A stretch of 64,000 nucleotides of DNA from Paramecium pentaurelia (lineage: Eukaryota > Ciliophora > Oligohymenophorea > Peniculida > Parameciidae), in assembly GCA_905183005.1 (NCBI GenBank), contig CAJJDO010000026.1:175717-239716 (forward strand). The letters run 5' to 3'. The notes beneath the pieces were generated by a model. It was not told the origin of the DNA, ran no database searches, and saw only the letters and a program-made list of their open reading frames with translations. Every line of letters starts with the position of its first letter. Position 1 is the first letter of the stretch. This document shows positions 48,111 to 62,101 of this stretch, in pieces. Made by a program: the position numbers and the translations under genes.

Positions 48111-49101
48111 GAAGAGGCTCCAGAAAACATGAGTAAGTCAGCTATATTAAAATGAGAATATGCTATAGCCAAATGCAAGGGGGTATTTCCATCATCCTTT
48201 TTTAGTAAAACAATACATTTTATATGTTAATATCTGCTCCTCTCTTGATTAGTTCTTTTACAATCTCCTTATTTCCACTTTATGTAGCTAAAGTTAAGAA
48301 TGTTTCATTTTTTTAGAATCTATAATCAATATACATTTCTGGCAATTATTTAAAGTTTTCCAAAAACTATTTTCTTAAAGATATTATTTACTTCTTAAAA
48401 ATTATTATCCTCTATAGCAAATTTTACTTGATATTTTTGATCATATTTCTATCTTCTTGTTTATTCTTCTGCATGGCTTCTCATTCTCAATGAATGTTAT
48501 TGCATACTTGAAATCTAAAGAGATAATTTATAAAAATATAAATATATACTTTTTATTCAAAGATTTTATTGATTAAATTTTCTGATTTTGTTTAATGATG
48601 TTTGACTTTTTTTTCATTTTCTACTTCATGAGTTTATTAATTCTTTGTTTAATGCTTTTAATTATCAGCTTCTAATATCTTTTATGAACTAATCTCTAAT
48701 TTACTATTTGAAGATTTTATAGATGATGTTTCACTTAAATCTGCATTTGATTTACTTTTTTGGATTATTTTTGTTCCTGAAACATTGACTGATTATTAAG
48801 ATTGGTTAGTTGGTTTTGTTAAAAATTATGTAGTAGATTATGTTATAATATTATTTTAAGTTTATTAATTAGTTAATTAATTAGAATATTACATTGTTAA
48901 TCTTGAGTTGGTTTAATCTGGTGAGTTGCTAGTTTATTTTGTCCTTAAATTTGGTTAAATATTTATAGTTTATGTTTAGTTTTTTTTTAATTATTTTTTA
49001 TTAAGTAAATTTTTTTTAATACTAACAATTTATCTAATCTATTATTCTCCTTTTACGCTTTATTAATTTGTAACTTATTATTATTATTATTATTATTATT
49101 A

Positions 49102-49165
<64 letters not shown>

Positions 49166-51459
49166 GACTTTTAACTTTTTTATTATTTTTCTATTTCTTT
49201 TAATTTTGGTATTTCAGGTAGATTTTATAAAGTATCTATTAAATCTTAATGTTCTATATCAATAACTTTTTCCTTATCTTAATATCTTCCAATTAATATT
49301 TATTCATGTCTAATTTCTAATTATTCTATTATTCTCTTTTTTAAAATTAATTTATCATAATATTTTTCAAGTTATTTATAAGCCAAACTATCATTATCAG
49401 AATTAATTGAATCTAATATCTAATTTATAGGTATGGCTTGTTAAGGAAATGTTAATAATTCGTTTTTTGTATTTTAATCTAATGTATTTATAATGTAAAC
49501 AAGATCAAGTGGTTATAAAAAATGATTTTTAGCTTTCTTAATAAGAGTCAATTAACCAGTTGATAGAGCTGATATAAATTAAAACATAAATGATTACTTT
49601 TGAAATTTTTGAAATCATCCTCAATAAATATTGTCTCATCTTTTTCTTAATCCAAATTGTTTAGTGATTTTATTATATTAACCATTTTACTTTCGTGCTC
49701 TTCTTTTTATAATCCTAGCCTAAATTTATTTAAAATTAAACTTTAAATAGGTTCTTCTAAAAGTAAATCCAAAGACTAACTTTATTCTGAATCACTTGAA
49801 GAAAATGTTACACTTTAATCAAAATTAAAGTTTAAACATAATTTTGGTTGATAAAGTATAAATTTAGGTATATCTAAATTTTATTCTAATGTAGGACCAA
49901 TCTATTCTAATCCTGGTACTTCAGTGGCTTAAAAATTTCTAAATATCTTAAGAAAATACATATTTGTTAGCTTAATTAATTGATGTTAAGATGTAAAATA
50001 ATCTTCAATTTCTTGTAGATTCATCCCAACAAAAGTAGTTTTTCTTGGCAATTTATGTAATCTACCTTAATAATAAAGTCTGACATATAAATTAGACTTA
50101 AATAAATTAATATATTTTATTTACTTTTGAGAATTCTTAATTAAAATCTAGATTATTGTTTTCTTCTAAATAAGGAACAATAGAAACATTTGATGATTCT
50201 TCTTTAATAATTTATTAAGAAACAGAATGTCTTAAATTAATGTGTTTTTAAGATTAATGCATAGATCCAGAATGTTATAAGATTCTTCTTCCAGGAGAAT
50301 TAGCTTATTTAGGGGGAGATTATGCTAATTAAACTTCTTCAATAATTTAATCTATTTAAATAACAAATTTTGGTCTGTTAAAAATTTGAATTTCATTTTC
50401 TAATTTATCGTTAGTTATTGTAATTGTAAATTAATCTTTATTTAGATTGATAACTTAAGCAATATGTTCATTACTACCTTATTAACTAAATTAGCTTTTT
50501 TTATATTTAGATAATAATGAAAATTTTTAGGGTTGCTCAATTTCTTTGCTATTTTCAGTTGTAGTTAAAATCATTTTAATTTTTCTTTAAAATGCCTTAT
50601 TTGTAGTATTTAATTTAGCTATTTATGAACTGACAATATTATTCATTTTATGAGGATGCTTGATATTTAATTATGTAACAAATAGTTTTCTTTTATGGGT
50701 TACTTATTTCTATTGAAATTACTTTGCTTTATATAATATAAAATTTCCAGCTTCAAAAGCATCACTTATTTTTTAACGTTCTTCTTCATGCTTGAGTGTA
50801 AATTCAGGGGAGATTATCACATTAAAGAGTGACTTTGGCTTAAATAATTGTAATAATTTTACTTGTTTATTGATAAAAAGTGTAGAAACTTATGATTAAA
50901 CAGCATTCTTAAATTTGAGTCTAACAGAAAGTTTCTTCATCTTCTTTTAACCTTGAGGAATATCATCTTCTTCTTAAGAATCATCATCTTTATCTGAATC
51001 ATATTCTTAACCTTTTTATGAATGCTACTCTAATGGTTCTGTAATTTATATTATTGGAATTTGAAGTAATGGAGGAATATCTGGCAATCTGGCACTATGT
51101 TAAGATTCAGTTTAAATTGAAGGCAAAGTACTTTTTCGAGATTCAATTTTTCTTAATTCCTTTGCCTTTTTTTAAATGATCAAAAAAGGATGCTAATCTG
51201 ATTCTGTATATAATATCATTTTCTCTTATTTGAATCTTTTTTATTGATGTTAATTCTTTAAGTCTGATGATAAACTTTTAATATGATGAACTTATGGCTG
51301 TTATTTAGAAATATGTTGAGTCTATGTTTTTACTTGAACAGAATTTAAATTTATTGGTTTACTTACATTTTAAGGAGTTGTAATTGGTTTTGCTAAACTG
51401 TTTTATTTGTATAAATTGGATGTCTGGGTCCTTGTTGATGATAAATATTCTGATGCCAT
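48065..51459 (-). CDS. Polyglutamine protein with C-terminal ankyrin repeats
   Basis: 1,085 residues; introns 50097-50124, 49569-49597, 48515-48549 (35 nt, the longest in the window), 48367-48391 and 48197-48216. The start MASEYLSSTRTQTSN follows a spacer. The protein is mostly low-complexity: acidic run DSDKDDDSQEEDD, several Ser/Gln stretches and a run of 30 Gln near residue 750. A coiled coil lies before the run (LEKYYDKLILKKRIIEQLEI). The last 90 residues have two to three ankyrin repeats (TFLTLATQSGNKEIVKELIK; GNTPLHLAIAYSHFNIADLL). Ankyrin repeats bind other proteins; nothing shows the partner. Without the 35-nt intron the ankyrin part would look like a separate small gene. Confidence 0.82.
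49075..49164. repeat. TTA triplet repeat coding polyglutamine
   Basis: 90 bp of TTA on the plus strand, one TTG in it. Read on the minus strand it is TAA codons (one CAA), so 30 glutamines. This works only with the ciliate code; under the standard code it would be a string of stops. Confidence 0.95.
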
Positions 51460-52091
51460 ACTGGGTGTTGAAGTATGAGGTCCAAAATAATTCCCAAATG
51501 CTCTATAGAATTTCTATGTAAATCAAATGAATACTAAACCTTAGTCATATAGGCTTGGTCAATATAATTTTAATTCATTTTTTATAATTAACTAGAAATA
51601 GAAATATTCATAGAGAAATTTGCAATTAATTAATATTGTTGATTACAATTTAAGTAGTTATCAGAGTAATCAATAAATTATTACTAGCAATAAGATTGAA
51701 TAAGTAAATATTTATATTATTTTTATTTTCAATTTAAGTATTCAATCTCATTTATTATTGATAAATACACATAAATTTATTTTTTTAATATTGTTACTGT
51801 GTATTTCTCAATTTAAATAATTATTATCATATTTTTATATATCAATTATTCATATGAGTTAAGATTATTGTTTTTGAAAATAAGATAATAATGAAAATAA
51901 AAATTGAAAACAGAGTCTTACTTATTTCTGATTGAAGATGATTTATAATTTATTTCTCTTAAATCCATCCTACATTTATCTCAGAAATATTACTAGACTA
52001 AATTTTATTCATGCAAATATTTATGTGGGTAATTTTAAGTTGTTAATTCCATAATCAAATAGGAATCATCACTTAATGCCATTTAATTTTC
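51460..52091. other. Spacer
   Basis: 632 bp between two minus-strand genes. AT-rich. One weak inverted repeat: AGATTGAATA at 51693-51702 and TATTCAATCT at 51739-51748. Nothing else. Confidence 0.5.
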
Positions 52092-52417
52092 TCACCAAGC
52101 AGGACGGATAGGTGACTCTTCAAGCACATAATTCATCATTGTTATTCCTGGATTACCCATCATTCTAGCTATTTCCATTTCATGATTAAGCAGCATAACA
52201 TCCATAGGTGCAGTTTCAATAAATGGCTTTGTTAATTGAACAAACAATGAGTATTCTTGTAGTTCCGATGTATAATCATTAGACAAAAATGATAATTCCT
52301 CGTTCTACTCTAGTCTTAATAAAGGCCACTCATACCAATTTTACTCTTGCCTCTTAATGATGTTTAAGCTTATGTGTTGAGTATTGTTAAAATTAGAATC
52401 AAGATGACCATCTTCAT
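52092..52417 (-). CDS. Small secreted protein
   Basis: 99 residues, one 26-nt intron (52310-52335). Signal peptide MKMVILILILTILNTQAQ. After the intron: ELSFLSNDYTSELQEYSLF, then QLTKPFIETAPMDVML and an end, ITMMNYVLEESPIRPAW, with no Cys. The intron is needed to join the signal peptide to the body and makes the length a multiple of three. No family recognised. The mature part is short and acidic; secretion or storage in granules is possible. Confidence 0.7.
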
Positions 52418-52847
52418 GGTAATTTAATTAATAACTAATATAAATCCGTTTTTTTCTAGATAAATTATTTCTCCATATCAAAATGTCTAACTACTTTAGA
52501 TTGTTATATATTTCTATATAGATACGCTTTGGAATTATTTAAAATGAAAAATATGTTAAAATTTTCAATATAATATCAATAATTTTATTATTATGAAAGA
52601 TTACAGATTAAAACATTAATTTAAACACTCTATTAAATGTTAAATATGATTGCTATTATAAGATTATTTAATTTTAACTAAATACATAAGCTAAACTAAT
52701 ATTTTTAAGATTCTAGATAATTTTGACTATATTATTTGTTAAATACTTAGATATATTCTATTTAATAATTAAGATCCCTCATTTTTAATTTAATGATTGA
52801 TCTTAATTTATTATAATATTTAGATTATAATTATATTAATATTTTAG
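52418..52847. other. Spacer between divergent genes
   Basis: 430 bp of AT-rich DNA. Should carry the promoters of the secreted-protein gene and the kinase gene. Nothing else seen. Confidence 0.55.
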
Positions 52848-54765
52848 ATGAGTAATGGTTAATTTTGTAAAAGTGTTGGCCAATTTCAAATAGATCTGAC
52901 TTCATCTTTAGGGAAAGGTACATTTGGAGAAGTGTACTTAGGAAGGGATACTAAAACATTTGAGATACTTGCAGTTAAAGTTATTAATTTAAAAGGGAAT
53001 GAGAAACAAGTAGATTAAATCACAAAATTGTGTCAGAATGAATGTTAAATCATGTAGCGTTTAAAACATCCAAATTTAGTTAAGTTTTATTAACTATAAA
53101 GAACTTAAAATAATATATATTTCATGATGGAATATTGTGAGGGAGGAACCTTGAATTCCTATATTGATAAGAAATGTCAAAAAAATTAACTGAAATATTT
53201 GGCAGAATCAGAGGCCAGAATTATTTTAAGTTAAATAGTTAATGGATATTAAGAAATGTATAATTAAAATATAGTTCATCGTGATTTAAAACCAAGCAAT
53301 ATTCTCATGAATAAAGGAGTGGCAAAGATTTCAGATTTTGGGTTTAGTAAAATCCTAAGTGATTTTGAAAACTAAGTACTTATGACCTTTGCTGGGACAC
53401 CATTATATATGTCTCCTTAAATTTTGACTTCTCAAATATCAAGACAATATTCTACAAAAACAGATATATGGTCCTTAGGAATTATATTTTATGAAGTCCT
53501 CTATGGATAGACTCCTTGGAAAGCAAGTTCAATATAAGAACTCATGATTAAAATACAAACAGTTCCTATAAAATTTCCAGCAATTCCTCGTGTTTCAGAT
53601 TAAATGAAATAAATAATATCAAAAATGTTAAAAGTAGATGAAAAGGATAGAATGAGTTGGGAAGAATTATTTTAATTATAAATCTAGCATGATCAAGAAT
53701 CATTATTAAACTTAGACAAAAGTGTTATAATGATTAATTAGGAAAAAGATACATTTAAAAAAAAGAATCTAGAAAAAAATTTAAACAGAGGTGTTGTTTA
53801 GAATATACAACATGGCAGATAACAATAAGAATAGATAGAAAAAGCTTATCCAAAATTAGATAATAACTCAAATAAAAGTAAATCAACAGAATAATCAGAA
53901 TCTTAAAATTAATCTTCGGTTAGTCCCAAAAGAAAAGAGAAAATATTATCATAAAAAGAAAGTTCTTCTTCTCCAATTAAAACCTTAACAAATTTTAATT
54001 AAAATTAGAATTAGAATGTTTTAGGAAGAGAATAATAATAATAGATATTAAATAATTCTATAATAAAGAAGATTTCAGATTGGATTACACATAAAAAAAA
54101 TAAATCAGAATTTCTAAATACATTGTCTCAATAATTATTTGAGTAATGGTCTGCATGTATATAAATTCCTATTTATTCATAGAAAAATTTTAATAGCATT
54201 AAAGTGTTTATTTAGGAATTTGTTTTTTGTTGACAAAATACTAGGTACTAATTTTATATAAGACTATGACAAGATTATAAAAAAAGACTTTATCTAAGTA
54301 TTTGATATGTTTATAATTTTTAGTACAACTAAAAGATTTACAGAAAAGGAATGGGCAATTTTTTGTTAAAGCAAAGAATATTTTGAATCATTAAAATTGA
54401 TAAAGACAGATTATGATTTAATAAAAGAATTTCTTATAGAATTAGTTAAAAGAACATAATAATCTCTTTGTGATACAGAGATAGAAGAAATTAAATTAAT
54501 TAAAACTATTGCAAATATGGAGTAGGTAGAAAAAAATAAATTTGATTTCATTTTCTAAAATGGCTTATAGTATTATCGTAAAATTGTCTTGGAATAATTA
54601 CATAAAGAATAGAATGATAGAAGTTATTTGGAATTTGCTGTTCGCTTAAAGGATTGTTGTAGAATACATGAAATTTTTAAATTCTAAGTGGTAGATTTCT
54701 TCAAATATGAAGATGATATCACTAATTCTTCTAACTAATAATTATTAGAGTATTTGTTGAAATGA
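52848..54765 (+). CDS. ULK/ATG1-like serine/threonine kinase
   Basis: 622 residues; introns 54157-54182 (26 nt) and 54222-54244 (23 nt). Kinase domain about 10-275: LGKGTFGEVYLGRD, VKVINLKG, HRDLKPSNIL, DFG in KISDFGFSKIL. The activation loop end is TFAGTPLYMSPQIL, where the usual Glu of the APE motif is Gln (a TAA codon). The middle is a low-complexity Ser/Gln/Asn linker. A helical C-terminal domain follows the introns (KKDFIQVFDMFIIFSTTKRF; FAVRLKDCCRIHEIFKF). The layout, kinase then linker then helical domain, fits ATG1/ULK kinases that start autophagy, though the tail match is not certain. The two introns together are required to keep frame. Confidence 0.85.
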
Positions 54766-54817
54766 GAATTTCCCATATTAAAAGTCTAAACCTATAAAAA
54801 TTATTGTTTATTATAAT

Positions 54818-57800
54818 ATGATTTTATTTTATTTACTTTCACTAGTTAGATGTGGAGAAATCTCACCTTATCTTAGAAAACCCATTGAACCTTCAGTTAA
54901 TAATCAACTGGAAATATCAGACTATGTCTTCACATATACAACAGCTACTGATATGTTCAAAGGTGATTAATTACTAATCAAATTTCCTACTTAATACACT
55001 AATTTACCATTAACCGAAACAGATTATAAAATTACTCTTTAGAAATGGAACCCAGATCTATTAATATGGTAAACAATGACAGGTGTTAGTTGCAAATATC
55101 TTCCTACTAATTCTTAAACACCTTCCCTTTTTAAAATAACCCTACCTGATGTTAAAGCAGGTAATTATAAACTAACTATACCATCAATATCAAATCCTTT
55201 ATATGGAGGAACAGGGAACTTTAAGATGGAAACCCGAAGAAATGATGTCTATAAAAAAGATATTAACTTAATTGATTTTAATTATGCATTTGGAAAAGTT
55301 GGAATTGCAAAAGCAGCAATAGATTTAAGTGGAGTTAGTACTACATATTCAGCTTCAGGTGTAAATTTTATAAATTAAGTCACATTTTCATTTTAAACTA
55401 ATATATTAATACCAAAAGAAGGAAGATTAACTTTAGATTTATCTCAATCTATTTTTTCAATATAAGATGATAAATATTCAAGCACAACTACTCTAAAAGG
55501 TAATATTACAAGAGAGGGAATGATGTTTTCAATAAATGGGTTTGAAGATGATTAAGCAGCTGCATCATATGAGATTTCAATTTCAGGAATAATAAATCCA
55601 AAATATTCTGGTATTCCAGGATAATACACATTAAGAACATGGACAAACAATACAAATACAATATTGAATCAAAAGAAGGCAGTTAATTTTCCATCAATTA
55701 CTCCAGGAACATTAACAGATGTGAAAGTATCCTCTCATCCTACATTGACTGGATAAACTGAAGTTATTTCAATAAACGATGTTACTATATATTAAATTAC
55801 ATTTTCTTTAATTAATGCTGTAGAATCAACAGGTTAGATAATAATAAATTGGTTAAGTGGAGGTTTATTTGAACCATGTTATGTAACAAATGGATTATAT
55901 GATTAAAGTGAGAATGTATAAGTGAGTTGTATACAAAATGTTAATCAATTTATTATTTAGAACTTTAAAAGAGTTTAGCCAAAAACTTCAATTGTAGTTT
56001 AATTTAAAGCAACAAATCCAGGGAGCACTCCTTTGTCAAATTTAGAAATAAAAACATATTAAGATTTAGCATAAATATAATTAGTAGATACATATGCAAG
56101 TGTTATTACAAGTTTGTCTTTATAATCCTTTCCATTATTTAGTACATTTGATATTACTTTTCCTACAGCTGATCATTAAAGGGCAGCTTAAACAGCTACT
56201 TGGGTTGTAAATTGGAAAAATTCAATAGTTCCAGCTACATCATATAAATTAAAACTAATATTTAGTACTGATTTCTCCTTTGTTGGTTTATCTTGTACAG
56301 CTGTAAATGATGCAGCTGTAACTGATACGGGTACATGTTCTAATAGTGGATCCATATTGACATTCACATTTGGAAATACTGCATTTTCATCAACAAATAA
56401 TAACTAACTTACTATTGTAGGTGTGAAGCATCCTACAACACCAGGTGAATATGTAGTTGCTGTTAATTTATTAACAAACCTCAATGTTATTGTTTCAAGG
56501 TAAACTATTTATTTCTAAGTTCTTCCATACAAATTAACATCAATTTAATCCTTTAGATTATCATAAGATTAATCTACAAAAACCTTAATTTATTTTAAGT
56601 TTCCAGCTTTAAATGATATTCCAAGTTCTGAATGGTAATAGGATTTTAATATAATGACATCTGAAATTTGGGTTGAATTCTAAACTGTAGATTCATTTCA
56701 TCCAGCTCCTGCAAATTTTTAATTTTTAACTGATTTAGGAACAGGTTTAACAGATTAAGCAGAATTCCCATGTTATGGTTATTCTAAATTATAACCATTA
56801 AATGGAAATTCTGAAATAAAATGTAATTTAAATAAACCAAGCAGTACACCTGATCCTGCAAGAGTTAAAGTTCATCATTATAGAGCAGTTTTAAAAAATG
56901 AGTAATTTGAGTTACATTTACCAAATATTTAGAATCCTTAATGTGAATCATATTTAGTTACTGTTGATGATTTATGTAGATCAACTGCATCTGTAACAAT
57001 TAAGATTCTTTTAAAAAAGAATAGAAGATAATATATAATGTATTAAAATGATCCAAATGATGTTAATTTGATATTTCCTGCTGTTCTACCTAAGATAGTT
57101 GTTAAGAACAAATACAATGATAATTTAGTTGGTGGATTACCTTCATAAGCTTCACCAAAGTTTGTGCCCACAATAATCAATCAAGAATCTAGTATTTAGA
57201 TCAGATATGAACCTGGATCTACTAAGCCCTTAAAATCATCAGTGGATACTTCATAAGGTTTAATATTTATATTTCCATAATTACCTACTACAAATCCATA
57301 AGCTTATATAGTAAACAAGAATGTTTAATGTAGTTTAGGATTACTTACATAATTGAATTGTTATGCATATAGAGAAGTTGGATGGGTAGTTGTTATTCCA
57401 ACTACATTAATAGATATTCCTGGAGCAAGTGCTTTAGATGTTACTTTTTATTTGAAAAATTTCATAAATCCATATTATGCAGCTGATCCAATTGGATGTA
57501 TTCAGATTATGACAATTAAAAATAATTAATAATGGGAACATATGATATTCTAAGATTTACCAAATTTTAGTCCTGGATCTGCAAAATCTGTTTAAGTAAC
57601 ATCTAGAAGATATGAAGCTAATATGATTGATGTAGAATATAATTGGTTATTTTCATTTAATAATGATATACCTGCTGGTGGCAAAATCTATTTGATTTAT
57701 GCAGTAAACTTTTATGATCATGGAGGCAGTAATAGATTTATAAATTTTGAAGTTAAATAAGGATTAGAACCAGTTAATGATAAATTTGGCAAAGCCAATA

Positions 57801-60800
57801 ATACAAACATTTTTATTATTTAAGATTTCAAACCATACACTAAAGGAACTGTTATTAGTATAAAAATGACAGGAGTTAAAAATCCACCAAAAGCTGGATT
57901 AACAAATTTATTTGGTGTATCCTCATTAACTTCAGATAATTATTATATTGATTCAACAACTGATGTTACAGGTATGACAATTATTCAATAAGTACCTATT
58001 GGAGAAATTATATTCAATTATTTTAAAATGTATCCAGATAATGGATCACCTCCAGATTCTATATTTCCAGCAACTTATGAAATCAGTTTCTATCCTACTC
58101 GTAATATTCCAAAATATGGTAATATTACAATTACTTTTCCTTAAGATTTTGAAGCTTCTTCATTATGGACTACTTTACCTACTGATCCAAAAGAGATAAG
58201 CTCTGCTTCATTTTTAGATATTATAACTGATGACTCTCAAATAAGATGTTATGTTAGTGGATCATTAAAAACAATGAGTAATTGTATAATTGAATCCTTG
58301 AATGTGATAATCACACTAGATAGTGAATTAAGAATTGAAGCAGGTATGGAACCAGTAATAGTTAAAATATTAAATGTTAGAAATTTCAATGAAGACAAAA
58401 ACTCTGGAGTTGTAGTTATCAAAACTATTTATGATGCTGTTGTATTAGATGATAGTGGTACAACTGAGACAAATAGAAAAGCAACAAGTGGTTTGAAAGC
58501 AACCTTTATGAACAATACTCAATATTCTCTTCTATATTATCCTACTACTGAAGGTGTATAAGCAACCTATGAATTAACTCTAAAACCTTCATTGGATATA
58601 AAAGAAACAGCAACTATTGTAGTAGAATTCCCAGCTATGTTCCCTTATGGTTTGGGTGGTAGTATAGGATGTGATATTCCATTATTAAGTAAAGCAACTA
58701 ATGATCCTATTTAATGCAGTGTTTCTGCATGGTAAATTACACTATCTAATTTAAAGGCCTATGTTCCAAACACTGATGGTTTTGTAGTAATTATTACAGG
58801 TGTTCGAAACCCTAATTAAATAATTACATCATCAACAAAATAGCTCAGGTAAGGGATTAGAGTATATATTATGTCTAATGCAACACATGCCTAAGAATTT
58901 GTTCCAAATATGGGTGCACTCTTATTTACTCCTGCTGCTTCTATTCTACAATTACAATAATTATACATTACATCATCTAATACTAGAGATTATGCTGATT
59001 ACACTCTTTAATTATAACCAGAAATTAATGGATCTCCAACTAAATTTAAATTAGATTTCTAAAAGGGATATTAAATTGCTTCACTTTGGAGTGAAAAGAA
59101 ATTAACATTAGATGGAAATCAATTTGATGTTGAACCTTCTGGAAATAGTTTTAGTTTTGATACTACATTTACAGCTGATACTACCAAAACATTCTAAATT
59201 GTTGTTCAATAATTACCAAATCCATTAGATGAAGGTATATGTCCAGGATATCCTGATCTATCACTTTATGATGGCACTACTAAATAAATTATTATGTAAA
59301 CTTATTCTAATTTAATGCAACCTTCTACACCTGACTTTAAACATGCAGGTAAATTAATTATAATAGATGATGATGATCCCAATCATTATATTGAAGCTGG
59401 AACATATACTAATAATATTACATTATCTTTGTATCCAGTAGAATCTGCATCTTAAACAATGGAAATATCTCCATTATTTGATGAGGCTTTCAAAGATATT
59501 TTAACTATTACTCCAATGTTAATAGATGCTGGTTAAAAGACTGGTTAATTTAGAATTGGTATTGATACATCAATTGCTGTTTTAAGAGTAGTCATAAAAT
59601 TTACACATGAAATTAGTGATTATATTCCAGTTAGACCAATTTATTTATGGATTTAAAGATACAAAAGTATAATTAATTATAAACTTAGATATTTCAATAA
59701 GTGTAAGTGATATATTTGAAGTACCAGCTGGAGGTAGAAGTGATGTATAAACAGTCGAAATGTCTTATGGATCATATAAACCTATTATATTCTCATTTTA
59801 TCTTCTAAATAATCAACCAAAATATTCAGCTGTTTATCCAAAAACAATTACTCTTACTGATGGACAAAGAACTGGTTAATTTTGGGTATCATGTGGAATA
59901 CATACAGAAGGTGCAGTTGGATAATTATTAACAATAATATCTGGAGATGACAAACCAACATTTTAGGTTGTTAATAGAGTTAGAAATTTTAGTGTGATTA
60001 ATCCTGATTTAAATATTCCTTTTATTGTTATTAAATAGATTATGCTTGCTGCAGATTCCTTAGTCTAAGTTCGTATAGTCACAAATGAACCATGCACAAT
60101 CTATTTTGCAATAGTACCTACTTTTATTAGAGAAGTAACCTTACAATAAATTAAAAATAAAATGTTACCTTATGATTACTTTAATTATCCTTTTATTTTT
60201 GGTGAATATATTTATGATTCTCCAACCTATGAATATTAAATTCTTGTTGATTAATTACAAATATCAACATCTTATTAATTTATTGGCTTTGTTGAAGATT
60301 ATTCTGGAAATCTAGCAGAGGCTCCTGCAATATTATAATTTAATACAACAAACTATACAGATCCTCATTCTGATACACTTTCATTGACATCAAATCCATT
60401 AATTTTTGCAGATACTAACACTTCTTTAACAATATCAGGTCTTTAAGGAAAAATTCATGCAATAGCACTTAGAAATCCATCCTATATTTATGAAAATCAT
60501 TTTACAGCAGACTCTTCAGTTTTAAGAAGCAGAAGAATATTATAAGATGCTACAGATCCAACAACAACAGATCCTACAACAACAGATCCTACTACAACAG
60601 ATCCTACTACAACAGATCCAACAACAACAGATCCAACAACAACAGATCCTACTACAACTGATCCAACTACAACTGATCCAACTAATACAAATACTGATGA
60701 TGATGATAATACTAATACTAATTCTACTGATACTATAGATGTTATAAAATCAGATCCTTATGTTCCTGAAACTAGTGATTATACTTGTAAAGTTTTGAGT

Positions 60801-61194
60801 ATTAATTATCTCTCTTAAATTTGTGAACCCGTAGCTGATCGAAAAGCCAATTTCACTAGAATAGATTATTATGCATAATGTTTGATATTTAAATATTTTT
60901 AGAAATTATAATAAGTCCAACTGGGAAATAAATTTCAAGAGGAGAAAATCATGAAGGAATACTTGTAGAACATTATATGACTTCATCAGTACATAATATT
61001 TTTAATTTATTTAGGATGGCACTATTAAATTTACTAATCTTGTTCCAGACAGTGATTATTTTATCTTCATAGTACAAGAATCGAATTCATTATATTCATC
61101 TAAACCACTTATGATAAAAGGAACTACAAGAACTTTATTTGAACTTTACATCTTGAAACTGTTAGTGCCAATAATAATATATATTTTAATTTGA
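54818..61194 (+). CDS. Giant secreted or surface protein with TDPTT repeats
   Basis: 2,101 residues; introns only near the 3' end (59667-59688, 60880-60902, 60989-61014). Signal peptide MILFYLLSLVRCGEIS. Then about 1,800 residues of repeated beta-rich domains; units share a pattern such as ATYEISFYPTRNIPKYG or TYELTLKPSLDIKETAT, followed by an ITFP or VEFP strand. A stretch of nine TDPTT repeats comes near residue 1,910 and an acidic Asn/Asp/Thr linker after it. The end is hydrophobic (LYILKLLVPIIIYILI), a possible membrane anchor. It looks like an adhesin or surface-coat protein. No family named. The nearly intron-free first 4.8 kb is unusual for this genome. Confidence 0.85.
60552..60686. 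repeat. 15-bp tandem repeat, nine units
   Basis: ACAGATCCNACNACN-type unit nine times in a row, in frame with the giant gene, coding TDPTT each time. Third-position changes differ between units, so it is not a recent perfect expansion. The Thr/Pro-rich linker is a likely O-glycosylation stalk (inference). Confidence 0.9.
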
Positions 61195-62101
61195 TCACAT
61201 AGAATAATAATTTATATTTTAGATTTCTGTTTCTTATGAACATTATATATTTAAATAGATTCATTTAAATTTAATAACTCATTTTTTATTGAATTATAAT
61301 CATATATATATAAAACTCTGTCATTATTTTATATATTTTATCATCATATTATAAGATAAATATATAAACTCAACTTTATTTCATTAGAAATGTATGTATA
61401 TATTTATAAAATACTATTCTATTGAAATCATAAATTTTACACTAAAAGAATTAGAATATTTATTAAATTATCAATAATAATCATCATTACAATTATTATA
61501 TATAAAAAATGGTAATTCTACATATAGAATACTCCTAATTAAATGATTTTCAACTTAAGTATTACGATAAAAATATAAAAGAATTTCTCAAAGTTTAATT
61601 ATAACCTAGATTGATTTATTAAATGAAAAGTATTTGATTCAGAATATACAAATTCTGAAATTAGAAATGATAATTTAAAATAGAAAGATTGATTAATGAT
61701 GGTTAATAATGATTTTTATAATAATTTTACTATTTCTAAAGCTTTAATTCTTAAAAATTGAACTCTTCTATTATGATATTATTTACTGTAATTTTCAAGA
61801 TAAATTATAAAATTATGATTAAATATTCAATTAAACTTTCTTAAAGAGAGCAATTAAGATTATCAAAAATAGATTTGAATAAAACTTAAAATAAAATAAA
61901 TATTATTTTATAATTACTTGCAACCAATTAGATTTCATTAAAGATTTTGTGTGATTATAAAAACTATTTACTAGGTCATACCAATAATATGTAATAATAT
62001 TAAATTTTTTAATATGAATTGTGTAGTCTTTTCTTATTTAATTAGTTAATCCAATTTGAATATTTTGTTTCTAACATAATTTTTATATTTTATTAATTTT
62101 G
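61195..62101. other. Gene-poor spacer
   Basis: 907 bp between two plus-strand genes. Very AT-rich, no coding frame, no RNA gene or repeat that I can recognise. Confidence 0.55.

Noticed and set aside
48065..48505. Separate small ankyrin gene
   Set aside because: A 35-nt intron joins it in frame to the large gene upstream, and the total spliced length is then a multiple of three.
49075..49164. TTA repeat as a noncoding microsatellite
   Set aside because: It is in frame inside a coding region that stays open on both sides; it codes glutamine in this code.
60547..60738. Gln/Leu/Ile-rich frame MLQIQQQQ...
   Set aside because: Out-of-frame reading of the TDPTT repeats in the giant gene.
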